A DNA stretch of 64,000 bases, from NCBI RefSeq assembly GCF_014191375.1, contig NZ_JACHWN010000003.1, positions 124,001-188,000 on the forward strand, given 5' to 3'. How positions within the stretch are numbered: the stretch's first letter is position 1; every line of letters begins with the position of its first letter. A program made the position numbers and the translations under genes. The stretch comes from Mesorhizobium sp. RMAD-H1. GTDB taxonomy: Bacteria > Pseudomonadota > Alphaproteobacteria > Rhizobiales > Rhizobiaceae. Below, piece by piece: positions 15,988 to 24,248 of the stretch. The notes under the pieces were generated by a model, which saw only the letters and a list, made by a program, of their open reading frames with translations, did not search any database and was not told the DNA's origin.

Positions 15988-16902
15988 TCAAGCGGCCTTT
16001 GAGGCGGCTTCGGTTTCATCCCAGCGCAGGACGGCTTTCAGCTCCTGATCGATTGCGGCTGCCTGCGTAGCCGATGTGACAGGCATCGGCATGCGCGGCA
16101 GTCCGCTAGCAACGCCCTGCTGTGCCAGGCAGTATTTGACATTGGCCGGCAGGTTGTCAGCGTAGATTGTATTCCAGAAACGAAGCAATGCTTTGTGGAT
16201 TTCCTGCGCCTTGGTATGGTCGCCGGCATTGACCGCATTCCAGAGCGTGACGCACACGCCGGGAACGGCGGCCGGGTTTGCGGCGATGGTGCCCTGCGCG
16301 CCGATTGCGAAGGAGGGGTAGAGCAGAGCATCAACGGCGGTGAAGATCACCTTGTCCTTCGGCGCTGTGATTAGCAGGTCGGCCATCAGCTTGAGGTCGC
16401 CGGCGCTCTGCTTGACGCCGATGACGCCCGGAAGTCCGGTCATGACCCGCACCAGCAGCTTCGGGCTCAGATAGTTCCAGGGAACGACATTGTAGATGAT
16501 GATCGGGATATCGGTTTCCCGCGTCAGCCGCTCGAAATGCGCATAGGTCGCATCTTCGTCCGGTTTGAAAACGTAATGCACCGGTGTGATCTGCAGCGCG
16601 GCGACATCGAATTTGGCGACGGCCTTGGCCTTCTCGGCGGCGTCGCGCGTGCTGTTGGCGATGATGCCGGCGACGATCGGAATACGGCCGTTCACTTCTT
16701 CGCTGGCGATCTCGATCGAGCGGGCGAGCTCGGCGGTCGAAAGCGTGTGACCTTCCCCCGTGCTGCCGCCAAGGCAGATGCCATGGACCTTCTTGCGCAG
16801 CATAAAGCGCACATTTTCGCGCAGCGCCGCCTCGTCGATGCTCTCGTCGGCCTTGAAGGGCGTGACAAGCGGAGGGATGATACCTTCGAGTTTGTGGGAC
16901 AT
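15988..16902 (-). CDS. Dihydrodipicolinate synthase / N-acetylneuraminate lyase family aldolase
   Basis: A 304-residue (beta/alpha)8 class I aldolase. The Schiff-base lysine is K164 (IGVKQSAGD), the catalytic tyrosine Y137 (IIIYNVVPWN), and the carboxylate-binding loop GGSTGEGHTLS starts at 45. The family splits or joins pyruvate and an aldehyde; this context (binding protein, transporter, keto-sugar kinase) argues for a catabolic keto-acid aldolase or dehydratase rather than lysine synthesis. ATG 16902 is preceded by GAAGGAAAACGTA. It is downstream of the TctC-type gene at 17013-17990 in one operon, whose promoter carries the IclR-like palindrome at 18005. Confidence 0.88.
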   Translation of the reverse strand: MSHKLEGIIPPLVTPFKADESIDEAALRENVRFMLRKKVHGICLGGSTGEGHTLSTAELARSIEIASEEVNGRIPIVAGIIANSTRDAAEKAKAVAKFDVAALQITPVHYVFKPDEDATYAHFERLTRETDIPIIIYNVVPWNYLSPKLLVRVMTGLPGVIGVKQSAGDLKLMADLLITAPKDKVIFTAVDALLYPSFAIGAQGTIAANPAAVPGVCVTLWNAVNAGDHTKAQEIHKALLRFWNTIYADNLPANVKYCLAQQGVASGLPRMPMPVTSATQAAAIDQELKAVLRWDETEAASKAA

Positions 16903-17012
16903 TACGTTTTCCTTCGTTGCTATCGGGGCTTGCCCGTCGTGCCTTGGCGCTCTCGCGCCATGCCGGTGATCGTCTCCGCGAACCGAATGGGACCCGTGGA
17001 GACGGATGCGGT

Positions 17013-17990
17013 TCAATCAGAGGCTTCCGCCGTGCCAAGCGCGGTCATCACACGCCTGGTCTGTTCCTCGTGCTGCTTGATGAAAGCGGTGAAATCGACC
17101 GTCCCCAGCCAGACCGCGCCGAAACCGCGATCCTTCATGCCCCTCTGGAAGCGCTCGGAATCGAATGCCTTGTGCAGGGCGGCCTCGATTTTGGCCACGA
17201 GCGCGGGGTCCATGCCCGCAGGACCTGCTATGCCGCGCCAGGTGCCGCCGGTCACGGCCTTGCCTGTTTCCTCTTGGGCAGTCGGCACATCAGGATATTT
17301 CTGGAGCCGTTCAGCGCTGAGCACTCCGACAGTTTTCACGAGCCCTGCCGAGGAGAGAGAATCCGTCTCCGGGATCGAGCACAGGACGACGTCGATGCCG
17401 CCGGAGACGAGTTCCTGCAGTCCTGCCGCGGAGCCCTGGGCGGGAATGAGATTGAGTTTGGCGACATCGACGCCTTCCTCGAGCATCAGCGAGACGAAGG
17501 GAATGTCCCAGCTGGCGCTGCAGGTGCCGCCGCAGGAGATCTTGAGACTTGATGGATCTGCTTTCAGCGTGGCCACGATATCCTTGAGCGATTTGAGCTT
17601 GGAATCGGCCGCCACATGCACCGCTGCGGGGTCCGCGTTGAACTGGGCGATGGGCGTAAAGCTCTCGCTCGTGAAATCGGCCTGCCCGAGCAACCTGAAC
17701 TGGGCAAAGGGCGAAAGCTGGCCAAGCGTATAGCCGTCCTTCGCCGCGGTGCTGTAGGTTGTGTAGCCGACCACGCCGCCGCCCTGGCCCTGGTTGATGA
17801 CATTGAAGGGCTGGCCCGTACTCTCCTCAAGCTCACGCGCCAGCAGTCGCATCGTGTAATCGCTTCCGCCACCCGCGCCGGCAACCGCTATCAGCGTCAC
17901 GGGCCGTTGCGGCCATTCCGCTTGAGCGGGCGTTGCAACGGCCAGCAATGTCCCGGCGGCTGCCGCTAACAGATTTCCAATCGATCCCAT
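17013..17990 (-). CDS. TctC/Bug-family periplasmic solute-binding protein
   Basis: A 325-residue secreted binding protein. A Sec signal peptide (MGSIGNLLAAAAGTLLAVATPAQA) is cleaved near residue 24. The mature part starts WPQRPVTLIA and shows the tandem glycine loops GAGGGSDYTMR and INQGQGGGVVGY that grip the ligand carboxylate in Bug proteins. The start ATG at 17990 has GGAGG 5 nt upstream. It pairs with the aldolase gene downstream and is a clear paralogue of the binding protein at 20270-21235, though only one TctA/TctB membrane pair lies in this locus. The ligand is probably a carboxylate; identity unknown. Confidence 0.9.
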   Translation of the reverse strand: MGSIGNLLAAAAGTLLAVATPAQAEWPQRPVTLIAVAGAGGGSDYTMRLLARELEESTGQPFNVINQGQGGGVVGYTTYSTAAKDGYTLGQLSPFAQFRLLGQADFTSESFTPIAQFNADPAAVHVAADSKLKSLKDIVATLKADPSSLKISCGGTCSASWDIPFVSLMLEEGVDVAKLNLIPAQGSAAGLQELVSGGIDVVLCSIPETDSLSSAGLVKTVGVLSAERLQKYPDVPTAQEETGKAVTGGTWRGIAGPAGMDPALVAKIEAALHKAFDSERFQRGMKDRGFGAVWLGTVDFTAFIKQHEEQTRRVMTALGTAEASD

Positions 17991-18004
17991 GTCATCCTCC
18001 CATG

Positions 18005-18019
18005 TTCCATATTGTGGAA
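18005..18019. promoter_or_regulatory. IclR-type palindrome upstream of TctC-type gene (copy 1)
   Basis: TTCCATATTGTGGAA: arms TTCCA and TGGAA with 5-nt spacer, ending 15 bp before the start codon of the binding-protein gene at 17990. Closely similar 15-mers occur at 21297 and 22350, upstream of the other two transcripts of this locus. IclR proteins commonly bind such short palindromes; the IclR at 21323-22144 is the likely binder (inference). Confidence 0.6.
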
Positions 18020-18095
18020 TAAAATGTAATACGGAATGCGCATATACCTTATGAACGAATTCGCGATTCTGCAACATAGAACTTCATCAATTTTG

Positions 18096-18112
18096 GAATA
18101 TGAATGATATTC
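18096..18112. promoter_or_regulatory. AT-rich palindrome in the TctC / TctA intergenic region
   Basis: GAATATGAATGATATTC, with 6-bp arms and 5-nt spacer, in the 235-bp AT-rich gap between the TctA stop (18226) and the binding-protein start (17990). It may be part of the promoter of the binding protein-aldolase operon or a second operator. Its sequence is unlike the 15-bp palindrome nearby. Confidence 0.3.
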
Positions 18113-18225
18113 AAATCCACATATTCCGAATTCATATAAGCGCGCAACAGCATCACCCCGCAGCCTTGACGAGCGGTCATTTAGGCTTGCAAGCCAGGAA
18201 GTGATCGCCGTGATGAAGCCAGTCC

Positions 18226-19740
18226 TTATGCCTGGTGATGCATCTCGCGCTCCACGTTGCTACCAAAGGCTTTCATGCCTATGGCGGCCAGCCAGACCAT
18301 GATAGTGAAGACGCCGATGGCGGCAGCGATCGGCCGTTCGAAGAAGATCGTGAGATCGCCCTGGGATTTCAGCATGGTGGTCATGAAGGTCTGCTCGATC
18401 AACGGACCCAGGATCAGGCCGAGAATAGCCGGCGCAAGCGGAATCCCGTTGGCCTCCATCAGATAACCGAGCAATCCGAAGAGCGCGATAAGGCCCACGG
18501 CGAACAGCGTGTTTTCGACCGAGAAGGCGCCAAGAATGCAGAATACCAGGATGACGGGCGAAACATAGTTCGTCGGCAGCTTGAGGATAAGGCCAAAGCC
18601 GCGGATACACAGAATGCCGAGCGGGACGATCAGGAGATTGGCGATGAAGAAGATTGCAAAAATCGTATAGATCGTATCCGGATTGTTGAGGAACAGCGTC
18701 GGGCCGGGATTGATCCCCTTGATGAACATGACGCTGATGACGATTGCGGTAATGGCGTCACCGGGAATGCCAAAGACCGTCGCCGGGATATAGGCACCGC
18801 CCAGCGAGGCGTTATTTGCTGCACTTGCCGACATGATGCGTTCGACAGCGCCTTTCTCGTCATCCTTGCGGCCGATCCGCGAACCGCGCCGCGCGATGGC
18901 ATAGGAGATCCAGGCTGCAATGTCGGAGCCGGCTCCGGGCAGCGCGCCGACGACCGTACCGATCATCCCGCCGCGCAGAACGCCGATTTTGTGTGGCCAG
19001 AGTCGCTCGCCGATGGTGGAAAAAATCGGGCCCATGCGATGTGTGTCGGCGCGGCCGTGAAATTCGGCATTTGCATTGCGCAAGAGTTCCGAAATGGCGA
19101 AGAGGCCGATCAGCACGGGAATGAGACCGAGGCCGCCCATCAGATTGGCCGAGCCGAACGTGAAACGCGGGATCCCTGAAACGGGATCCATGCCGACTGT
19201 CGCAAGCGAAAGGCCAAGAAGGAGCGACGCGAGGCCCTTGAGCAGTGAAGGACCGGCGACAAAGGTGGCGCAGCTCAGGCCAAGCACGCCCAGCCAGAAA
19301 TACTCGGCGCTGGAGAAAGCGAGTGCGATGCGGGCAAGCGACGGCGCGGCAAGTGTCAGCACGATGGCGCTCATGAGGCCGCCGGCGGCCGAAGCGAAGA
19401 GGCCGGCGCCAAGCGCCATCACCGTCTTCCCCTTCAGCGTCAGATTATAGGCATCGTCGGTATAGGCCGCCGATGCCGGCGTTCCCGGCATGCGCAGCAG
19501 CGCACCGGGGATATCGCCTGCGAAAATCGCCATGGCGGAGGCCGTGATGATCGAGGCGATTGCCGGGAGCGGATCCATGAAGATGATGAAGGGCACGAGC
19601 AAGGCGCTGGCCATCAGCGCGGTCAGCCCCGGTATCGCGCCGATGACGAGGCCATAGACGGCGGATGCGAAGATCACCAGCAGAAGATGGGGATTTGTAA
19701 CCTGCTCAAGGATCGTGAGGGGATTTACCATATCAGCCAT
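18226..19740 (-). CDS. Tripartite tricarboxylate transporter large permease, TctA family
   Basis: A 504-residue inner-membrane protein with about 10-12 hydrophobic segments. Family hallmarks are visible: the early VYGLVIGAIPGLTALMASALLVP, the loop AIFAGDIPGALLRMPGTPASAAY, and the mirrored second half GMIGTVVGALPGAGSDIAAWISYA with NNASLGGAYIPATVFGIPG. Its start overlaps the end of TctB by 16 nt; ATG 19731 is an alternative start. With TctB and a TctC-type binding protein it makes a secondary, ion-driven carboxylate importer. It is the end of the TctC-TctB-TctA transcript starting at 21235. Confidence 0.93.
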   Translation of the reverse strand: MADMVNPLTILEQVTNPHLLLVIFASAVYGLVIGAIPGLTALMASALLVPFIIFMDPLPAIASIITASAMAIFAGDIPGALLRMPGTPASAAYTDDAYNLTLKGKTVMALGAGLFASAAGGLMSAIVLTLAAPSLARIALAFSSAEYFWLGVLGLSCATFVAGPSLLKGLASLLLGLSLATVGMDPVSGIPRFTFGSANLMGGLGLIPVLIGLFAISELLRNANAEFHGRADTHRMGPIFSTIGERLWPHKIGVLRGGMIGTVVGALPGAGSDIAAWISYAIARRGSRIGRKDDEKGAVERIMSASAANNASLGGAYIPATVFGIPGDAITAIVISVMFIKGINPGPTLFLNNPDTIYTIFAIFFIANLLIVPLGILCIRGFGLILKLPTNYVSPVILVFCILGAFSVENTLFAVGLIALFGLLGYLMEANGIPLAPAILGLILGPLIEQTFMTTMLKSQGDLTIFFERPIAAAIGVFTIMVWLAAIGMKAFGSNVEREMHHQA

Positions 19741-20210
19741 CCGGAAATCGAGGTGAGGGGACCCCAGGGCAGCGGCACATGGAGCACCGAGGCAAAGCCG
19801 ATGTTCATCGCCAGGGCGACGAGAAAGCCGACGATCAGCGCCTTCGTCTTCGGCGCGCCGCCTGTTGCGATGACCGTTGCGAGAACCAGCGTCGTCGTAA
19901 TGAGAAAGCCGAAGTGATCCACGAAGGTTACATAGAAGAGGATAGCGCCCGGAATTGCCCAGAAGCGCAGGGCGAGCTTCGGACTCTTCGCCCAATCGGG
20001 CAGAACCGCGAGGGGGGACGTCCTGTAGTTGCGCAGCCCCTGCCAGGCGATTGCAAGTCCGACAAGGGCAAGGCCCGTGCCGACCATGAGCGGAAAGAAA
20101 CCCGGACCATAGTTGAGGTTTCGCGGCGCAGCGAATGTCTGGGAATAGGCGGCGACGAAGACGCCTGATAGCATGAACATGACGCCGACGATGAGGTCGT
20201 GCACTTTCAT
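19725..20210 (-). CDS. Tripartite tricarboxylate transporter small permease, TctB family
   Basis: A 161-residue membrane protein with four hydrophobic segments and the family motif NYGPGFFPLMVGTGLALVGL near residue 37. A leading loop between helix 2 and helix 3 carries RTSPLAVLPDWAK. ATG 20210 is preceded by AGGTGGA; a GTG 9 nt upstream is possible. It is between the binding protein at 20270 and TctA in the usual C-B-A order. TctB is the small, poorly conserved subunit needed for transport. Confidence 0.88.
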   Translation of the reverse strand: MKVHDLIVGVMFMLSGVFVAAYSQTFAAPRNLNYGPGFFPLMVGTGLALVGLAIAWQGLRNYRTSPLAVLPDWAKSPKLALRFWAIPGAILFYVTFVDHFGFLITTTLVLATVIATGGAPKTKALIVGFLVALAMNIGFASVLHVPLPWGPLTSISGWLIW

Positions 20211-20269
20211 TGGATCCACCTGTCAGGGTTTCAGCGAAAGGCGCCGCTTGCGGCACCCTTCGTCATACA

Positions 20270-21235
20270 TCACTGGCCGTAGCCGAGCGCGTTCATGACC
20301 CGCGCGGTATCGGCTTCATGCTGCTCCATCAGTGCCTTCAACTGCGCGGAATCGAGCCATTTCACGCCGAAATTCGCCTTGCGCATCGCGGAACGGAAAT
20401 CCTCGGACTGGACAGCGGTTCGGATTGCATCCTCCCATGCCTTGACAGCATCGGCAGGTATGCCCGCGGGGCCGCCGATGGCGCGCCAGGTGCCGCCGTC
20501 GACCGGATGCCCGACAGTGGCGCCGGCAAGCGGCACGTCCTCGAAGCCGGGGACAGGTTCGGGGCTGAGGACGGCGAGGGCGCGGACCCGGCCTGCCTGC
20601 ATCAGGGACGATGCTTCCGGCAGGGATGCCGTCTGAAAGTCGACGCCACCCGAAGCGAGCTCGGTAAGGCCGCTAGCCGCACCCTGGCCCGGTATCCAGT
20701 TGATCTTCGAAACGTCGATGCCGTAATCGAGCATCATGCCGGCAACGGGAATGTCCCAGACGCTGCCGCAGCCGCCGCTGCAATGGATCTTGAGAGCGGC
20801 AGGATCCGCCTTCAGCGCATCCAGCGCTTCCTTCAGACTGGCGAATTTGGAATCCGCGCCGACCAGCAGCGAAGAGGAGTCGCCATTGAAATTCGCGATC
20901 GGCGTGAAATCCGAACCTTTGAAATCGGCCTGTCCGGTCAGCTTGTATCCCGCATAGGGGAAAAGCAGGCCCACCGTATATCCATCGGGTGAGGCATTGC
21001 GGAGATTGGTGAGCCCGACTACGCCGCCGCCCTGGCCTTGATTGATGATGGTGATCGGTTGCCCGAGCCCTTTTTCGAGTTCGCGTGCCAGGATGCGCGT
21101 CGTCGTATCGCCACCACCGCCGGCGCCTGCCGGAACGATGATGGTGAGTGGCCGTTCGAAAAAGCCGGCCGACGCCGCGCCCGTTGTCGCAGCCAATATC
21201 ATGAAAGATGCAGTGAATGTGCGGAAAGTGCCCAT
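20270..21235 (-). CDS. TctC/Bug-family periplasmic solute-binding protein (second copy)
   Basis: A 321-residue binding protein with a Sec signal (FMILAATTGAASA) and mature start GFFERPLTIIVPAGAGGGGD. The second ligand loop NQGQGGGVVGLTN and the WDIP block are shared with the protein at 17013-17990, so the two come from a duplication. This copy is first in the C-B-A transport operon. AGGAG lies upstream of the ATG at 21235. The palindrome at 21297 is 62 bp upstream. Having two such receptors in one locus suggests two ligands for one membrane unit, or a sensor role for one of them (inference). Confidence 0.9.
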   Translation of the reverse strand: MGTFRTFTASFMILAATTGAASAGFFERPLTIIVPAGAGGGGDTTTRILARELEKGLGQPITIINQGQGGGVVGLTNLRNASPDGYTVGLLFPYAGYKLTGQADFKGSDFTPIANFNGDSSSLLVGADSKFASLKEALDALKADPAALKIHCSGGCGSVWDIPVAGMMLDYGIDVSKINWIPGQGAASGLTELASGGVDFQTASLPEASSLMQAGRVRALAVLSPEPVPGFEDVPLAGATVGHPVDGGTWRAIGGPAGIPADAVKAWEDAIRTAVQSEDFRSAMRKANFGVKWLDSAQLKALMEQHEADTARVMNALGYGQ

Positions 21236-21296
21236 CGATCTCCTCCCAATCTCCAGGGTTAACCAGAGGAATATGGTGCGCAGATCAATAAGTCAA

Positions 21297-21311
21297 TCCC
21301 GTATTGTGGAA
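21297..21311. promoter_or_regulatory. IclR-type palindrome upstream of TctC-TctB-TctA (copy 2)
   Basis: TCCCGTATTGTGGAA: the right half TATTGTGGAA is identical to copy 1 at 18005, the left arm is degenerate. It lies between the IclR stop and the second TctC-type gene, in the short promoter gap of the transport operon. Confidence 0.5.
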
Positions 21312-21322
21312 TATAATGCTTT

Positions 21323-22144
21323 TTAACGCCGCCCATTCCATCCGAGCTCGCGGGAAATCTGGTCCGCGGTCTGGATTACAGTCGGAGCCAATCCCTGGAT
21401 GCGCGTCAGTGGCATGCGCTCCGTCGGGCCGGAGACGCTGACGGAGGCGAAGACCTGCCCGCGGGAATCGCGGATCGGTGCGCCGACGCAGCGGATGCCG
21501 ATTTCGTTTTCCTCGTTATCGATCGCATAACCCCGCTCGCGGATCTCCTTGAGATCATCGAATAGCGCCTCGATCGTCGTCAGCGTTTTGTTTGTCCGCT
21601 GCTGCAATCCCTCCTCGGCCGCGATGCGGCGGATGAGATCGTCCCGCTGAAAGGCGAGGAACGCTTTGCCCACGCTGGTGCAATATGTCGGTGCCGCCTC
21701 GATGGTCGTCAGTGTAGTCAGGCGTGTTTCGCCCATCTCCTCCCGTTCGATGCACACCATCTGGCTGCCGTCGAACATATGCAAATGCACGACTTCGCCA
21801 GTGATTTGATGAAGATTGAGCACATGCGGCCGGGCATGACGGTTGAGGTCGAGATTGGCGAGCACGACGCTGCCGTAATAGAACATCTTCAGACCGAGAC
21901 GGTAATCGTGCCGCCGCCCGTCCTGATCGATCAGTCCGATGTCGCGCAGCGACGCCACGATCCGGTGAATTGTCGTGCGCGGCATGCCCGTCATCTCGAC
22001 GAGATCGGTAATCGAGAGCTGGCCCTTCGCCCGCGTGAAACAATCGAGCACCGCCGCCATCTTGTAGAAGGATTTGGTTCCGCCATCGCGCCCGCCATCG
22101 GCGTCAAACTCTTCGGCCTGCGGTTTTTCGCTCATGTCATTCAT
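21323..22144 (-). CDS. IclR-family transcriptional regulator
   Basis: A 273-residue IclR repressor/activator. The winged HTH is at about residues 25-90 (KMAAVLDCFTRAKGQLSITDLVEMTGMPRTTIHRIVASLRDIGLI). The effector domain holds EVVHLHMFDGSQMVCIEREE, the hinge SVGKAFLAF and the C-terminal ENEIGIRCVGAPIRD. ATG 22144 gives the expected length; longer readings to 22237 add non-homologous residues. It stands between the transport operon (same direction) and the divergent kinase gene. The 15-bp palindromes at 18005, 21297 and 22350 make it the probable regulator of all three promoters (inference). Confidence 0.9.
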   Translation of the reverse strand: MNDMSEKPQAEEFDADGGRDGGTKSFYKMAAVLDCFTRAKGQLSITDLVEMTGMPRTTIHRIVASLRDIGLIDQDGRRHDYRLGLKMFYYGSVVLANLDLNRHARPHVLNLHQITGEVVHLHMFDGSQMVCIEREEMGETRLTTLTTIEAAPTYCTSVGKAFLAFQRDDLIRRIAAEEGLQQRTNKTLTTIEALFDDLKEIRERGYAIDNEENEIGIRCVGAPIRDSRGQVFASVSVSGPTERMPLTRIQGLAPTVIQTADQISRELGWNGRR

Positions 22145-22349
22145 CGCCGTTTGCTGCTCCTGTCGGCCTGCTGTTGCCACGCAAGAGTGCCATTTTGTTC
22201 CATGATTGGCCAGTCTTGCGCCGAGATTCTTCCGCATAGCAGATTTTATAATCGCTGTATTGATATATGGAGCTATTTTCGGAATTCAAAATTCAATGTT
22301 GACCATGCCTGTTTATAATGGCACAAAATGACAGAAATTTTCTCATAAA

Positions 22350-22364
22350 TTCCATTATGCGGAA
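22350..22364. promoter_or_regulatory. IclR-type palindrome upstream of the kinase gene (copy 3)
   Basis: TTCCATTATGCGGAA, 39 bp before the kinase GTG start and inside the divergent IclR/kinase gap (22145-22402). It matches the palindromes at 18005 and 21297 in arm sequence and spacing. A further inverted repeat, TGCGGA (22358) with TCCGCA (22377), overlaps it. Confidence 0.6.
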
Positions 22365-22402
22365 TAGAGCATAATCTCCGCAGCTGCGTAGAGGGAGGTA
22401 TC

Positions 22403-24130
22403 GTGAAGAAGCTGATCAATGATCCGCGTGCGGCGGTGCGCGAAATGCTGGAGGGGCTTGCCGACGTCTCGCCGCATCTGGCGCTGCTCGCTGGCGAGAA
22501 TGTCATCTTGCGAAGCAATTTGCCAGAGGCTGAGAGGCGCAAGGTTGCCGTCATTTCCGGCGGCGGCAGCGGACATGAGCCGGCCCATGCCGGTTATGTG
22601 GGCGAGGGGATGCTGACGGCTGCGGTCGCGGGCGATGTCTTCACCTCACCCAGCGTTGACGCCGTCCTTGCCGCTATCCTTGCCTCTGCCGGGCCAGCGG
22701 GCGCGCTGCTGATCATCAAGAACTATACCGGTGACCGGCTTAATTTCTCGCTTGCCGCCGAGCTTGCCCGCAAGGAAGGCATACCGACCGAAACGGTGGT
22801 CGTTGCCGACGATGTGGCCCTGCGCGATGTCGTGGCGCGGGATCGCCGCCGCGGCATTGCGGGTACCGTTCTCGTCCACAAGATCGCCGGTGCCGCTGCC
22901 GAGATGGGGCTGCCCCTTGCCGAGGTTGCACGGCTGGCGCGTTCGGCCGCCGGCGAGGTGGCGACCATGGGCATCGGCCTCGGCGCCTGTACCGTCCCAA
23001 CTGCCGCAAAGCCGAGCTTCGAACTCGGCGAAAACGAGATCGAGTTCGGTCTCGGCATCCATGGCGAAAAGGGTGTGCGGCGCAGCCAGATGCAAAGCGC
23101 TGATAAGATCGTTGGCGAGATTATCGAAACGCTGCTCGCTGATATGGGAGCATCTGGCACGCAAAGCGTGGCGCTTCTCGTCAACGGGCTGGGCGCAACG
23201 CCGCCCATGGAGCTTTCCATCGTCGCCCGCCATGCGCTCGCGGTCCTGCGGGCGCGCGGATGTCGGGTGGAAAAAGCCTGGGTCGGCAATTTCATGACTG
23301 CGCTCGAAATGCCGGGATGTTCGCTGTCGCTCCTTCCCCTCGACGAAGAGCGCATTGCGCTTCTCGATGCGCCATCAAAGGCTGTCGCCTGGCCTGGTCC
23401 GGGCGATATCGCCGGCCGGCGCAACAGTGTAGCGCCGGTGCGGCCTGCCGCCGATGAGGCACCGGCGGCATCTGTACCCGGGCCGGTTACAGCGCAGCTC
23501 AAGATAGCCGTCCGCGCCGTGGCTGATGCCCTTGAACAGGCGGAAAGTCATCTGACAGAGCTCGACAGTCTCGCCGGCGACGGCGATCTCGGCGCCAGCA
23601 TGGAGCGGGGCGCCAAGGCATTGCGGGCGCTGCCGGCCTCCGCCTTCTCGACGCCCGAAACGCTTTTCGTTGCCATGGCCAATACGCTCCGGCGCACCAT
23701 CGCCGGCAGTTCCGGCCCCTTTTATGCCGCGGCGCTGATGCGGGCGGCCCGGCAGCTTTCCGGCATCCCCGCGCCGGATGCCGGGCAATGGGGAGCGGCC
23801 TTCGCCGATGCGGTCAATTCCGTGTCCGAGATCGGCGGCGCCAAGCTGGGGGACCGGACGATGTTTGACGCCTTGTCCGCCGCGCTTGAGGGATGGCGGC
23901 AGGCGCAGGCATCAGGCGAGACGGCGGAGCGCTCCTGGCAGCGTGCGACGACAAGCGCCCGCGAGGCCGCCGAGGCTACCGCCGAGATGAAGCCACGTCT
24001 TGGTCGCGCCAGCTATCTGGGAGACCGCGCCGTCGGCACGCCCGATGGCGGCGCTGTCGCGGTCGCGATCTGGATGGAGGCCATAGCCAAAGCTTTGCAG
24101 GCAGCGGCTGCCCAATCTGCATCCGCTTGA
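22403..24130 (+). CDS. dhaK: Single-chain, ATP-dependent dihydroxyacetone-kinase-family enzyme
   Basis: A 575-residue two-domain kinase. The N-terminal DhaK domain (about 1-330) has SGGGSGHEPAHAGYVG for substrate binding and H220 in GLGIHGEKG, the histidine that forms a hemiaminal with the keto-sugar. The C-terminal DhaL domain (about 360-575) has LAGDGDLGASMERGAKAL with the Mg-ATP aspartates and SSGPFYAAAL. Having both on one chain means ATP, not PTS phosphate, is used. Members also phosphorylate erythrulose and other ketoses, so dihydroxyacetone itself is not certain. GTG 22403 follows GGGAGGTATC. A TRAP transporter and an FAD dehydrogenase follow, probably in one operon. Confidence 0.92.
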   Translation: MKKLINDPRAAVREMLEGLADVSPHLALLAGENVILRSNLPEAERRKVAVISGGGSGHEPAHAGYVGEGMLTAAVAGDVFTSPSVDAVLAAILASAGPAGALLIIKNYTGDRLNFSLAAELARKEGIPTETVVVADDVALRDVVARDRRRGIAGTVLVHKIAGAAAEMGLPLAEVARLARSAAGEVATMGIGLGACTVPTAAKPSFELGENEIEFGLGIHGEKGVRRSQMQSADKIVGEIIETLLADMGASGTQSVALLVNGLGATPPMELSIVARHALAVLRARGCRVEKAWVGNFMTALEMPGCSLSLLPLDEERIALLDAPSKAVAWPGPGDIAGRRNSVAPVRPAADEAPAASVPGPVTAQLKIAVRAVADALEQAESHLTELDSLAGDGDLGASMERGAKALRALPASAFSTPETLFVAMANTLRRTIAGSSGPFYAAALMRAARQLSGIPAPDAGQWGAAFADAVNSVSEIGGAKLGDRTMFDALSAALEGWRQAQASGETAERSWQRATTSAREAAEATAEMKPRLGRASYLGDRAVGTPDGGAVAVAIWMEAIAKALQAAAAQSASA

Positions 24131-24248
24131 AAACCGCAATACCGAACTGCAGGCAGGCGCCGGATACCGGAGGAGGTAGGCGGCGGCGGATAAAACTGTG
24201 TTTGCGGACGGAGCGAAGCCTGTTCTTCAAAAAAGGGAGGAGAAATCA

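Noticed and set aside
18226-20256. A 676-codon minus-strand open frame spanning TctA and TctB
   Set aside because: Only its last 504 codons are TctA. The leading part is an out-of-frame reading of the TctB gene and shows no homology; an overlap of 16 nt is the correct reading.
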